Notes: generated from the sequence alone by a model not told the origin. A DNA stretch of 64,000 nucleotides from JAQGMV01 sp035626595 (GCA_035626595.1 DASPNJ010000134.1:6988-70987), one strand, 5' to 3'. Shown: positions 26,279 through 35,022, counted from the first letter of the stretch. Made by a program: numbers and translations.

Positions 26279-26288
26279 GGAGGGCACG

Positions 26289-26546
26289 ATGGCAGCGGGC
26301 AAGCGAACGCACGTAACGCGGATTCTGCATCAGACCGAATCGACGAACGAGCCGTTGAGCGGCGCGCAGGCACGGCGCAAGGCGCTGACGAAACCTGCTC
26401 AGCGCAAGTCGCTCACCAAGAAACCGAGTAAGGCGCTCGAGCGCGGGCTCGACCGGACGGCGGGCGTGAGCGCGCTCAGCACGAAAGGCGGTGTCGCGCG
26501 ACCTGCCGTCAGCCGCAAGCCGCCCGGACGCGGCAAGAAAAGGTGA
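26289..26546 (+). CDS. Small basic protein
   Basis: 85 residues, rich in Lys, Arg, Ala and Thr (ARRKALTKPAQRKSLTKKPSK), with no cysteine, signal or membrane helix. It has an excellent ribosome site (GAGGAGGGCACG before the ATG). The charge suggests nucleic-acid binding or a partner for the acidic 55-residue product encoded immediately upstream, but no family is known. The downstream esterase starts 4 bp after its stop, so it is in the same operon. Confidence 0.6.
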   Translation: MAAGKRTHVTRILHQTESTNEPLSGAQARRKALTKPAQRKSLTKKPSKALERGLDRTAGVSALSTKGGVARPAVSRKPPGRGKKR

Positions 26547-26550
26547 CGCC

Positions 26551-27912
26551 ATGGCACAGCATGGATTGAGAGGCAGCCGCAAGGCGACTGCGGCGCTCGG
26601 CGCCGTGCGCGAGAACGCGCGCGAGCTGACCGGCCGCGCAACGGACTACGGCCCGGTGCTGCACCTTGCCGGCGACGCGCGTTTCGCTCTGCTCGGCGAA
26701 GCATCCCACGGCACGCACGACTTCTACCACGAGCGCGCGCAGATCACGAAGCGGCTGATCGAGGAGAAGGGCTACACCGCGGTCGCCGTCGAGGCCGATT
26801 GGCCCGATGCGTACCGCGTGAACCGTTACGTCCGCGGCAATTCCGACGATCGTGACGCGAATGCCGCGCTCTCGGGCTTCAAGCGCTTTCCGGCGTGGAT
26901 GTGGCGCAACACCGTCGTGCGCGATTTCGTCGAGTGGCTGCGCGAGTACAACGATGCCCGGCCCGAGCCGAAGAAAGTCGGCTTCTACGGAATCGATCTC
27001 TACAGCCTCTTCACGTCGATCGAGGCCGTGCTCGGATATCTCGACAAAGTCGATCCGGCGGCGGCGCAGCGTGCGCGCTACCGTTACTCGTGCTTCGATC
27101 ACTTCGGCGAAAACACCCAGGCGTACGGCTACGCCGCCGCGTTCGGCATGGGTGAGACGTGCGAGGAAGCGGTCGTGGCGCAGCTCGTCGAGCTCACGCG
27201 TCAGGCCGGCGAATACGCGCGCCGCGACGGCCGTGTGGACGGCGACGAGTATTTCTACGCGCAGCAGAATGCCCGTCTCGTGAAAAACGCGGAAGAGTAC
27301 TACCGCACCATGTTTCGCGGACGGATCTCCTCATGGAACCTGCGCGACAGTCACATGGTGGAGACGCTGGAGGTGCTCGAGGCGCATCTCGCGCAACGCG
27401 GCGAGCCGCCGCGCATCGCCGTGTGGGCGCACAACTCGCACCTCGGCGATGCGAGCGCCACCGAGATGGGTGAGGCCGGAGAGTGGAACGTGGGCGAGCT
27501 CGTGCGCAAGCGTTACGGCGCCGAGAGCGTCCTGATCGGCTTCAGCACGCACCGCGGGAGCGTCACCGCGGCATCCGACTGGGGTGGCGCTGCCGAACGC
27601 AAGCGCGTGCGCCCCGGCCTTCCGGAGAGCTTCGAAGACCTGTTCCACGAAGCGGGTTTCGACCGATTCATGCTCGTGCTGCGCGGCCGGCAGCCGACAC
27701 AGGATCCGCTGAACGCGCGGCGCTTACAGCGCGCGATTGGCGTGATCTATCTTCCGGAGACCGAGCGCCAGAGCCACTACTTCCATACGCATCTCGTGCA
27801 GCAATTCGACGCGATGATCCACATCGACGAGACGCGCGCCGTCGAGCCGCTCGAGCCCGGCGCGGGGTGGCTGACGCAAGAGGCGCCCGAGACCTATCCG
27901 TCCGGCATTTGA
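26551..27912 (+). CDS. Erythromycin esterase family protein
   Basis: 453 residues. Family hallmarks are LLGEASHGTHDFYHERA (about 44-60), AVEADWPDAYRVNRYVRG (about 80-97), IDLYSLFTSIEAVLGYL and the late histidine motif VWAHNSHLGDASATEMG. This Ere-type fold hydrolyses esters. Chromosomal copies like this one are not known to give macrolide resistance, and their natural substrate is open. ATG 26551 with AAGG upstream is used. Erythromycin-esterase and phosphoribosyltransferase domains are fused in some proteins (for example M. tuberculosis Rv2030c, from memory), matching this neighbourhood. Confidence 0.87.
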   Translation: MAQHGLRGSRKATAALGAVRENARELTGRATDYGPVLHLAGDARFALLGEASHGTHDFYHERAQITKRLIEEKGYTAVAVEADWPDAYRVNRYVRGNSDDRDANAALSGFKRFPAWMWRNTVVRDFVEWLREYNDARPEPKKVGFYGIDLYSLFTSIEAVLGYLDKVDPAAAQRARYRYSCFDHFGENTQAYGYAAAFGMGETCEEAVVAQLVELTRQAGEYARRDGRVDGDEYFYAQQNARLVKNAEEYYRTMFRGRISSWNLRDSHMVETLEVLEAHLAQRGEPPRIAVWAHNSHLGDASATEMGEAGEWNVGELVRKRYGAESVLIGFSTHRGSVTAASDWGGAAERKRVRPGLPESFEDLFHEAGFDRFMLVLRGRQPTQDPLNARRLQRAIGVIYLPETERQSHYFHTHLVQQFDAMIHIDETRAVEPLEPGAGWLTQEAPETYPSGI

Positions 27913-27917
27913 TCGGC

Positions 27918-27944
27918 GCGGCGCGCGAGCGGGTAGCGCGCCGC
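27918..27944. terminator. GC-rich hairpin between convergent genes
   Basis: 9-bp perfect stem GCGGCGCGC / GCGCGCCGC with a 9-nt loop, in the 37-bp gap between genes ending at 27912 (+) and 27950 (-). There is no T-run on either side, so termination efficiency is uncertain. Confidence 0.35.
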
Positions 27945-27949
27945 TCGAG

Positions 27950-28456
27950 CTAGTGGCGCGCCCGCTTGCGCGCGCGGGTGCGCGCCGCCTTGCGCGCCGC
28001 GGCGGAGCGGGCCGCCGCACCTTTGGTCTTCACCGCCTTGCGTGCCGCCGCCGAGCGATCGGCCCGTCCACGACGCGTTGCCGAAGCGTGCGCCTGTTTC
28101 GCGAGCGCCCGGCGCGACGCCGCTGAACGGCCTTCGCGCTTCAGCGCTTTCTTTACCGCGCGCGAGCGTCGTGTGGAGGTTTTCTTGGCGCCTTTGTGAC
28201 CGGCCTCGTAGGCGCGTTTCGCGCTGCGCCGCGTTTTCTCGGGCGCTTCGCCCTTTTTCGGCGGCGGCAGGTCCACCCCTGCGCGGCGCGCTTTCGACAG
28301 TCCGATGGCGATCGCCTGTTTGGCCGAGCGCGCGCCGTGCTTGCCTTCGCGGACGTGCTCGATTTCCTCACGCACGAATTCGCCTGCTTGCGTCGTTGGC
28401 GCCTTGCCCTGGCGTTTGTCTTTCCTTGCGCGTTCGATCGTTTTGCGTTCAGGCAT
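27950..28456 (-). CDS. DUF6496-type basic, histone-like protein
   Basis: 168 residues. The first 90 (MPERKTIERARKDKRQGKAP, then EFVREEIEHVREGKHGARSAKQ and AIGLSKARRAGVDLPPPKKG) match a small family annotated DUF6496. The last 75 residues are Ala/Lys/Arg repeats (SAAARKAVKTK and similar) like the tails of bacterial H1-like proteins, suggesting DNA or RNA binding. It has a strong AAAGGAGG site. The gene follows the zinc-ribbon gene by 17 bp. The function is unknown; stress-related chromatin or plasmid-maintenance roles are guesses. Confidence 0.75.
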   Translation of the reverse strand: MPERKTIERARKDKRQGKAPTTQAGEFVREEIEHVREGKHGARSAKQAIAIGLSKARRAGVDLPPPKKGEAPEKTRRSAKRAYEAGHKGAKKTSTRRSRAVKKALKREGRSAASRRALAKQAHASATRRGRADRSAAARKAVKTKGAAARSAAARKAARTRARKRARH

Positions 28457-28473
28457 CGCGGCCTCCTTTCGCG

Positions 28474-28707
28474 TCAGGCGCGGTCCCGGAGCTCCGATGC
28501 TCCGGCCTGCTTCGCACAATGCGCGCAGCAGTACACGCTGCCGTCCTTCTCGAGCCCATGCCCGACGATCCGTACGCGGCAGTGCGCGCACGTCGGCGCG
28601 AGCGTCTGAATCGCGCATTCGAAGCTGTCGAAGGTGTGGGTGTTGCCGGCCATCATTACCTGGAAGGCCTTGTCGTACTCGTTGCCGCAGTGTTCGCACT
28701 TCAACAT
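28474..28707 (-). CDS. Zinc-ribbon protein (two CxxC pairs)
   Basis: 77 residues: MLKCEHCGNEYDKAFQV near the start, then an FECAIQTLAPTCAHC segment and a final YCCAHCAKQ. The three CxxC sets and extra Cys/His can hold one or two zinc ions. Similar small proteins are sometimes annotated prokaryotic metallothionein, a weak assignment. GGAG precedes the ATG. It is in one transcript with the DUF6496 gene. Confidence 0.7.
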   Translation of the reverse strand: MLKCEHCGNEYDKAFQVMMAGNTHTFDSFECAIQTLAPTCAHCRVRIVGHGLEKDGSVYCCAHCAKQAGASELRDRA

Positions 28708-28855
28708 GGGAGCTCTCCTGTGCGGTCGGAATCCCGGAGAGCCGCAAACGACGTGCCGGCGTGCGTAGGGTGCCCGCCGGCGCACGGCGATGCGCGATGC
28801 GCAGTCGCGCGCCCTGTGGGGCTGGGGCGTAGCGTGCGCCCGCGGCGCAGCTGAG

Positions 28856-29443
28856 TCAGCGCGCGGCCGGACAGCCGCGGCAGCCTTCGGTGTATGCGCC
28901 CTGGAAATCGGCGCCTTCGAGCATCGCGCCGGTGAGCGTCGCGCCCTGGAGCTGGGCATCGCGCAGGACGGCGCCGCGCAGGTTGGCGGCGCGCAGGTCG
29001 GCGCCCCGCAGCACGGCACCCGTGAGATCGGCGCCCTGGAGACGCGCACCGGTCGCGCTCGCGCCGGTGAGGAGCGCGCGATCGAGCTCGGCGCCGCGCA
29101 AATCGGCGTCGTTCAGATTGGCCTTCTCCAGATTGGCTTCGACCAGAGTCGCCGCGACGAAGCTCGCTTTCTGAAGCTGCGCCTCCGTGAGATTCGCCCG
29201 CGTGAGATCCGCGCGGTCGAAAAGCGCGCGCGGCGCGAGCGCCCGGCGCAGATCGGCGTCACGCAGTGTGGCGTCGCGATAGTTCTTGCCGGCGAGATTC
29301 GCGCCCGCGAGTGAGGCGCCGGTCAGGTCCGCCCCTGACTGCGCGTGAACCGCCACGCTCGCGGTCAACGCGAGCGCGGCAAACGCGGCCGCCGCTGCAC
29401 GCAGGGCGCGCCGCTCGCGCACCGCGGCGATTCGCAAAATCAT
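28856..29443 (-). CDS. Secreted pentapeptide-repeat protein
   Basis: 195 residues. An N-terminal Sec signal ends near VAVHAQ. About 25 A(D/N)LxG-type pentapeptides follow (ADLTGASLAGANLAG, ANLEKANLNDADLRG, ADLTGAVLRGADLRA), forming a right-handed square beta-helix. It ends in a two-Cys tail (TEGCRGCPAAR). The start is uncertain: ATG 29443 gives a compact signal, while ATG 29470 overlaps the amidase gene by 14 bp. Periplasmic pentapeptide proteins have no common function. It may be co-transcribed with the amidase. Confidence 0.8.
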   Translation of the reverse strand: MILRIAAVRERRALRAAAAAFAALALTASVAVHAQSGADLTGASLAGANLAGKNYRDATLRDADLRRALAPRALFDRADLTRANLTEAQLQKASFVAATLVEANLEKANLNDADLRGAELDRALLTGASATGARLQGADLTGAVLRGADLRAANLRGAVLRDAQLQGATLTGAMLEGADFQGAYTEGCRGCPAAR

Positions 29444-29456
29444 CGCGCAGCCGCCT

Positions 29457-30812
29457 TCAAACGAGCTCATGCATCCACCGCGCGATGCCGGCGACCTGCG
29501 CGTCGGCGTGCAACTGTCCCATGATCTGGACGCCGACCGGCAAACCCGACACGGCCAGCAGCGGCACCGTCACGGCCGGTGCGCCCAGCGAGGACGACGG
29601 ATAATTGAACACCGCATCGCCGGTCGGGCGCGGCGCTTGTGGATCGTGCAGCGGCGCGGGTCCGGGCGAGGACAGACTGATGAGCGCGTCGCCGAGCGGC
29701 GCGATCGCGAGCAGACGCCGTTTCGCCTCCTCGCGCTCGAGCAATCTCTGGCGATAGTCATCGACGTTCATCGCGCGGCCGCGCTCGAGCACGCGCAGGG
29801 CTCGCGCGCTCAACGCGCCCGGCTGCTGTTCGGCGATGTTCGCGAAGCTCCAGCGATTCTCGAACGCGCAGAGGTCGCTGTTCACGGCCTGGATATTCGC
29901 GATGCCGCGCTCGAAGGATTCGACCAGAGGCGAATCGCCGCGGCGCACGATTTCGACGTCGCGCTCGCGAAGCTGCGCGAGCACGCGCTCGAACGCTTCG
30001 CGCGTCGCGGCATCCAGCGCTTCGAACCCGGCGGTCTCCGTGACGATCAGGCGCTGCGGCTTCACAGCATTCGGCGCGTCGGCCGGACCGAAGAGTCCCG
30101 GGTGTCCCGGATCGCCGCCGGCGCGCCCGCCGATCTCGATCGCGACGCGCCACATGTCCACCGGGGAGCCGGCGTGCACGCCCGTCGTGCTCTGGCTGTA
30201 GCCCTGCCGCTCGCCGCGGTGGAGCGCGCCCTGCGTCGGCTTGAGCGCCCAGTTGGCGCAGTAGCTCGCGGGACGGATCACCGAGCCGCCGACCTGCGTG
30301 CCGATCGCCGCAGGGATCATCGCCGCGCCCACCGCGGCGGCCGATCCGCTGGAGGACCCACCCGGCGTGCGCCGCTCGTCGAAGGGATTGGTCGTCGGCC
30401 CGGGATGCGCACCGCCGAGCTCGGTCGTCACGCATTTGCCGAGGATCACCGCGCCGGCGTCGCGCAGCGCGCGCACCACTGCGCTGTCGCGCTTCGGAAA
30501 GTTGCCCGCGAACGCGGCGCAGCCCATCTGCGTCGGCATGTCTTTCGTCTCGATGAGATCCTTGATGCCGATTGGCATGCCGTCGATCGGCGAGAGCGGT
30601 TTGCCGGCGCGCCAGCGCGCCGCGGATGCGTCGGCCTGCGCGCGCGCGCCTTGCTCGTTCAGGACCACCCACGCTTTCACCACCGGTTCGCGCGCCGCGA
30701 TCGTTTCGAGACACCGCTCGAGGTAGCGCCGCGGATCGTCGCCGCCGTCGCGAAAACGTCCGGTGTGGTCGAAATAAGTGAGTGCGCGAAAATCGCGAGC
30801 GTCGTAGGTCAT
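29457..30812 (-). CDS. Amidase signature family protein
   Basis: 451 residues. The Ser-cisSer-Lys triad is visible: Lys84 in PIGIKDLIETKD, the cis-serine loop RTPGGSSSGSAAAVG (Ser153 by spacing) and the nucleophile Ser177 in GTQVGGSVIRPA. The family hydrolyses amides; the substrate is unknown. The ATG at 30812 overlaps the LeuD-like stop (TGATG), with a GTG one codon earlier as alternative. It is part of a coupled LeuC-LeuD-amidase unit, so it may act on an amide made or used with the hydroxy-acid substrate of the dehydratase. Confidence 0.88.
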   Translation of the reverse strand: MTYDARDFRALTYFDHTGRFRDGGDDPRRYLERCLETIAAREPVVKAWVVLNEQGARAQADASAARWRAGKPLSPIDGMPIGIKDLIETKDMPTQMGCAAFAGNFPKRDSAVVRALRDAGAVILGKCVTTELGGAHPGPTTNPFDERRTPGGSSSGSAAAVGAAMIPAAIGTQVGGSVIRPASYCANWALKPTQGALHRGERQGYSQSTTGVHAGSPVDMWRVAIEIGGRAGGDPGHPGLFGPADAPNAVKPQRLIVTETAGFEALDAATREAFERVLAQLRERDVEIVRRGDSPLVESFERGIANIQAVNSDLCAFENRWSFANIAEQQPGALSARALRVLERGRAMNVDDYRQRLLEREEAKRRLLAIAPLGDALISLSSPGPAPLHDPQAPRPTGDAVFNYPSSSLGAPAVTVPLLAVSGLPVGVQIMGQLHADAQVAGIARWMHELV

Positions 30813-31318
30813 CACAGGTACCCATCCCGTATGAGCTGATCGTACGTGCCGCCCGCTTTGATGATGTCGAGCAGCATCGGCGGCATCTTCGCGCCGGCGA
30901 CGCTCTCGCCCGTTCGCGTGTTCGTGAGCACACCCTGCGCGATGTCCACCCGCACGATGTCGCCTTCACGCACCGCGTCGAGCACGCCCGGACATTCCAT
31001 CACCGGCAGCGCGTAATTCACGCAATTCCTGAAAAAGATGCCGGCAATCGACTCGGCGACGATCGCCGAGATGCCGAGCACGCGCAGGATCTCCGCTACC
31101 GGACGCGACGAGCCGGCGCCGAAGTTACGCCCGGCGACGATGATGTCCCCCTGCCGGACCTGATCCGCCCAGCCGGGCCGGTATGTCGCGAATATGAGCT
31201 TCGAGCGCTCGGGCAGCGTCAGCGCGTAGCCCTTGTTGGGCATCATGAGGTCGGTGTTCAGATTCGATTCCGCGAAGATCCACGCGCGGCCTTCCTGCAC
31301 TGGCGCGATCGTGCTCAT
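30812..31318 (-). CDS. Aconitase-family hydro-lyase small subunit (LeuD-like)
   Basis: 168 residues, the size of the short archaeal/LeuD2-type swivel subunit rather than the ~200-residue LeuD of E. coli. The substrate loop GRNFGAGSSRPVAEIL and the YALPVMECPGVL region are typical. With the large subunit it would interconvert a 2- and 3-hydroxy dicarboxylate by dehydration and rehydration. ATG 31318 overlaps the LeuC-like stop by 4 bp, and its own stop overlaps the amidase start. No leuA or leuB is nearby, so leucine synthesis is not implied. Confidence 0.87.
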   Translation of the reverse strand: MSTIAPVQEGRAWIFAESNLNTDLMMPNKGYALTLPERSKLIFATYRPGWADQVRQGDIIVAGRNFGAGSSRPVAEILRVLGISAIVAESIAGIFFRNCVNYALPVMECPGVLDAVREGDIVRVDIAQGVLTNTRTGESVAGAKMPPMLLDIIKAGGTYDQLIRDGYL

Positions 31319-32592
31319 GCGATCCCCGCTTCCTGGAGAAAGGCCGTCGGGTCGGTGATGTAACCGACCACGGCGGAGGCCGCGACCGTCGCGGACGAAG
31401 CCATATAGATACGCGCGTCCGGACTGCCCATGCGGCCGCGGAAATTGCGCGTGCTCGAGGTGAGACACACCTCGCCCGGTCCGACCACACCCATGTGACC
31501 GCCCGCACACGCGCCGCACGTCGAATTCGTCACGAGCCCGCCGCTTTCGGCGATCGTCTCGATGTAACCCGCGCGCAACGCGTCGAGATAGACCTTCTGT
31601 GACGCGGGCGTCACCACGAGGCGCACGCCGGGCGCGATGCGGCGGCCCTTCAGGATCGCGGCGACCGCCTTCAGGTCTTCGAGCTTGCCGTTCGCGCAGG
31701 AGCCGACGAACGCCTGATCGATTTTCACTTTGTCGTTGAATTCCGCGATCGGCAGCGTGTTCTTCGGGATGAAATCGGGCTTCGCGACCGTCGGCTTGAT
31801 GTGCGAGAGATCGATCACGTGGACCGCGGCGTAACTCGCATCGGCGTCGGATTCCACGGGCTCGAAGCCGACGTCGGTGCGGCCTTTCAGATAATCGAGC
31901 ACCACTGCGTCAGCCGGCATCGTCGCGAACTCCGCGCTGATCTCCGCGCACATCGTGCAGATCGTCGCGCGATCGTCCAGCGGAATGGTCGCGAGCCCCG
32001 GTCCCGAGAACTCGACGTTGTGGCCTTCGAAGCTGCCGAGCCGCCCGGCGATGTGCAGCAGGATGTCCTTGCCGAAGACATTGGCCGGCTTCGTGCCTTC
32101 GAAACGGAACAGCACCGTCGGCGCGACCTTGAACCACGTCTTGCCGGTGCACACGATCTGCGTGATCTCGAGCTGGCCGAGGCCGCGCGCGCCGCAATTG
32201 AGCACGCCGGACGCGATCGTATGCGAGTCGGAGCAGACCAGGATCTGCCCCGGCAGGGCGAGGCCGCTCTCCTGGATCACCTGATGGCAGATGCCCGAGC
32301 GCCCGACGTCGAAGAAGCGCTTGATGCCGAAACGCGCCGCGAATGCGCGCGCCTTCGCGTGCGCCGCGGCATCGTCGATCTTGCTCGCGGGCACGCGATG
32401 GTCGAGGATCAGCGCGACCTTGTCGGGATCGGCAATGCGTTTGGGCTGCGCGAGCTTCTCGTCCACGAGGTAGCTCAGATCGATCTGGACCGCCATGTCG
32501 ACGTCGCAGACGAGAATGTCCCCCGGTTTCGTGCTCTCGACGCCGGCATGCCGCGCCAGAATCTTCTCGATCATCGTCATGCCCATCGGCAT
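31315..32592 (-). CDS. Aconitase-family hydro-lyase large subunit (LeuC-like)
   Basis: 425 residues, the short LeuC2/homoaconitase/dimethylmalate-dehydratase type. The [4Fe-4S] cysteines are in FVGSCANGKLED and STCGACAGGHMG, and the substrate and cluster region SDSHTIASGVLNCGARGLGQLE is present. Candidate substrates include isopropylmalate, citraconate/methylmalate or dimethylmalate-like acids; sequence alone does not decide. I begin at ATG 32592 (MPMGMTM); the ATG at 32586 is also possible, with GAGG upstream. It diverges from a TctC receptor gene across 65 bp, hinting at joint control of uptake and catabolism. Confidence 0.88.
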   Translation of the reverse strand: MPMGMTMIEKILARHAGVESTKPGDILVCDVDMAVQIDLSYLVDEKLAQPKRIADPDKVALILDHRVPASKIDDAAAHAKARAFAARFGIKRFFDVGRSGICHQVIQESGLALPGQILVCSDSHTIASGVLNCGARGLGQLEITQIVCTGKTWFKVAPTVLFRFEGTKPANVFGKDILLHIAGRLGSFEGHNVEFSGPGLATIPLDDRATICTMCAEISAEFATMPADAVVLDYLKGRTDVGFEPVESDADASYAAVHVIDLSHIKPTVAKPDFIPKNTLPIAEFNDKVKIDQAFVGSCANGKLEDLKAVAAILKGRRIAPGVRLVVTPASQKVYLDALRAGYIETIAESGGLVTNSTCGACAGGHMGVVGPGEVCLTSSTRNFRGRMGSPDARIYMASSATVAASAVVGYITDPTAFLQEAGIA

Positions 32593-32657
32593 CGTCCTCG
32601 TTCGGTTCGGTGTCGCAAAATTGTACACTGCGCCCTTTGCCTCGATCCGCGACGCTG

Positions 32658-33620
32658 ATGAGACATTCGATTACGACTTGCATGCTGATTGCGCTGTTCT
32701 CCGCTGGAGCCGGCGCGCAGGACTATCCTTCGAAACCGGTGCGCATCATCGTGCCGCTGCCCGCGGGCAGCACCGGCGAGGCGATGGCGCGGCTCGTCGC
32801 CGACAACCTCGCGCAGAAGACCGGCCAATCGTTCATCGTCGAGACGCGGCCCGGCGCGAGCGGCCAGATCGGCGCGGCCGCGGTGGCGAAGGCGCCGCCG
32901 GACGGCTATACGCTCATGGTCGCGTCCGTCGGACCGGTGACCATCAATCCGGCGGTGTACGGCGCGAAGCTCGGCTTCGATCCACTGAAGGATTTCACGC
33001 CGATCACGCAGATCGCGAACACGACCTCCGTCATCATCATGCACCCGTCGGTGCCGGTGAAAACGCTCGCGCAGCTCATCACGTTCGCGAAGGCGCGCCC
33101 GGGACAGTTGATGTACGCGAGCGCCGGCAACACGTCCACCACGAATCTCTACATGGCGCTCCTGAGCACCATGACGGGTATCAAGATGCTGCACGTGCCC
33201 TATAAGGGCAGCACGCAGGGCATGATCTCGGTGGCGAGCGGCGAGACGCAGCTCATGATCACCGGCTGGATCAACGCGCTGCCCATGACCAAACAAGGCA
33301 AGGTGCGGCCCCTCGCGGTGGTGTCCGCGCGGCGCAGCCCGGTGGCGCCCCAGCTTCAGGCGATCGGCGAGGTCGTGCCGGGATACGACGCCGACCAGTG
33401 GTACGGCGTGCTCGCCCCGGCGGGCACGCCGAAGAACATCATCGGCCTGCTGCACACGACCATCGTGAACGGGCTGCAAACGCCGGAGGCGCGCGCGTAC
33501 CTCACGCAGAGCGGCGCCGAGCCCGTGGGCAATACGCCCGAGCAGTTCGGCGCGCGCATCCGGGCCGAGATCGCGAAGTGGACGAAGATCGTGAACGCGA
33601 CCGGTGCGAAGCCCCAGTGA
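32658..33620 (+). CDS. Tripartite tricarboxylate transporter (TctC/Bug) solute receptor
   Basis: 320 residues. A Sec signal peptide (MRHSITTCMLIALFSAGAGA) is followed by the mature protein starting QDYPSKPVRIIVPLPAGSTGE, the canonical Bug N-terminus. The second family block is NTSTTNLYMALLSTMTGIKM followed by HVPYKGST. It binds carboxylates in the periplasm; many Bug genes, like this one, have no TctA/TctB partners beside them. It diverges from the LeuCD-amidase genes and is followed by an EamA-type transporter gene. Confidence 0.9.
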   Translation: MRHSITTCMLIALFSAGAGAQDYPSKPVRIIVPLPAGSTGEAMARLVADNLAQKTGQSFIVETRPGASGQIGAAAVAKAPPDGYTLMVASVGPVTINPAVYGAKLGFDPLKDFTPITQIANTTSVIIMHPSVPVKTLAQLITFAKARPGQLMYASAGNTSTTNLYMALLSTMTGIKMLHVPYKGSTQGMISVASGETQLMITGWINALPMTKQGKVRPLAVVSARRSPVAPQLQAIGEVVPGYDADQWYGVLAPAGTPKNIIGLLHTTIVNGLQTPEARAYLTQSGAEPVGNTPEQFGARIRAEIAKWTKIVNATGAKPQ

Positions 33621-33645
33621 GCGCGCGCGCTAGCACGCCCGCGCG

Positions 33646-34488
33646 GTGAATCACCAGACGCGCGGCGCCCTGCTGATGGCGGGCGGCGCGCTGCTCATCA
33701 CGCTGAACGACGTAGCGACCAAGCTTCTCACCGCGAACTATCCGGTCGGTCAGGTGATGTGCCTGCGGCATGCATCGACGCTGCTCGTGATCGTGCCGTA
33801 TGCGTTCGCCTTTACGGGTCTGCGCGCGCTGCGTGTCACGCATTGGCCGGGACAACTCGTGCGCGGGACGCTGTTCATCGCTTCCGCGGTGTTCATGATC
33901 TGGAGCCTGAGCGTGCTGCCGCTCACGACCGTGACGGCGATCGTGTTCGCCTCGCCGATCTTCGTTGCAGTGCTCGCGACGCCGCTTCTGAAGGAGCGCG
34001 TGTCGCCGCGGCGCTGGCTGGCCGTGATCGTCGGCTTCTGCGGCGTGCTGGTAGTCGTGCGGCCCGGCAGCACCGCATTCGACTGGGTGCTGCTGCTCCC
34101 GGTGCTCGCCGCCGCGGTGAACGCCTTCCGCGACATCATCACGCGGCACCTGTCGCGCACCGAGACCTCAATCTCGATCCTCTTCTGGTCCACGGTCATT
34201 GTCATGATGGCGGGCCTGGCGACGGCGCCGTTCGGATGGAACGCGGTGACGCCCGGCGCGGCCGCGCTGTTCGTCGCGGCGGGGGTCTCGAACGCGGGCG
34301 CGCATTTCCTGATGATCGAGGCGCTGCGCTACGGCGAGGCGGCGGCGGTGGCGCCGGTGCGCTACACGATCCTGCTCTGGGCAATCGTTTTCGGGTTCGT
34401 ATTGTGGGCCGAGGTGCCGGGCCTGGCCGTCCTGCTGGGCGCGGCGCTCATCATCGGCAGCACGCTGTACGGCGCGCGCGTGAAGTGA
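33646..34488 (+). CDS. DMT superfamily (EamA) transporter
   Basis: 280 residues, ten membrane helices in two five-helix halves. Segments include LPLTTVTAIVFASPIFVAVLA and, in the second half, APVRYTILLWAIVFGFVLWAE followed by GAALIIGSTLYGARVK. The family exports amino acids, metabolites or drugs. The start is the GTG at 33646. It is 25 bp after the TctC gene, so co-transcription is likely; it might export a product of the LeuCD/amidase pathway. Confidence 0.87.
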   Translation: MNHQTRGALLMAGGALLITLNDVATKLLTANYPVGQVMCLRHASTLLVIVPYAFAFTGLRALRVTHWPGQLVRGTLFIASAVFMIWSLSVLPLTTVTAIVFASPIFVAVLATPLLKERVSPRRWLAVIVGFCGVLVVVRPGSTAFDWVLLLPVLAAAVNAFRDIITRHLSRTETSISILFWSTVIVMMAGLATAPFGWNAVTPGAAALFVAAGVSNAGAHFLMIEALRYGEAAAVAPVRYTILLWAIVFGFVLWAEVPGLAVLLGAALIIGSTLYGARVK

Positions 34489-34633
34489 CCGCGTACGGCA
34501 TGTTCCTGCACCCGGCCCGTGCGGCCGGCATGACACTTGCGATACCGGGCCACGGGCAAAGGACCGGGAGTGGTTTCGCGCGAGCTTGGCGTCCTGCTCC
34601 AGGTCATGCCCTTACTTTGAGAGAGGTGTCGCG

Positions 34634-34978
34634 ATGAAGAAATGGATGATGGTGCTCTCGGCTGGGGCAGTCGCGTTGACGATGGGTGTGGTGTACGCGC
34701 AGAGCAGCGGGGCCGGAGGTGCGTACGGCGCCGGTAGCGGCGGTGCCGCTGCAAGCGCGGGCGCAGGCGGCAGCAGCGCGGGCGATGCCGGCGCGGCCGC
34801 ACGCTCCGGTGCAGGCGGCTCGGCCGCCAGCAGCGGCGGTGCGGGCGCGATGTCCGGTTCGGCCGGTGCGACGAGCGGTGCAGCGGGTGGTGCCGGAATG
34901 GGTGCGGGCGGCACCGACACCGGCGCTACGACCGGTGCGGGCGGCGGCGAGCGTGCCGCGCGCGCCGACAGAGGATAG
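34634..34978 (+). CDS. Secreted Gly/Ala/Ser-rich low-complexity protein
   Basis: 114 residues. A clear Sec signal (MKKWMMVLSAGAVALTMGVVYAQ) is followed by about 85 residues of Gly, Ala and Ser repeats (GGAAASAGAGGSSAGDAGAA) and a short Arg/Glu-rich end. There are no cysteines. It may be a surface or matrix protein; no family is known. It has GAGAGG upstream of the ATG and is followed by a strong terminator. Confidence 0.65.
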   Translation: MKKWMMVLSAGAVALTMGVVYAQSSGAGGAYGAGSGGAAASAGAGGSSAGDAGAAARSGAGGSAASSGGAGAMSGSAGATSGAAGGAGMGAGGTDTGATTGAGGGERAARADRG

Positions 34979-35022
34979 TCGGCCAGCACCTCGGCGCGTC
35001 GAGAAATCTCGCGCGCAACAGA

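Noticed and set aside
29469..30839. 456-codon + strand frame
   Set aside because: Antisense to the amidase gene; no recognisable domain.
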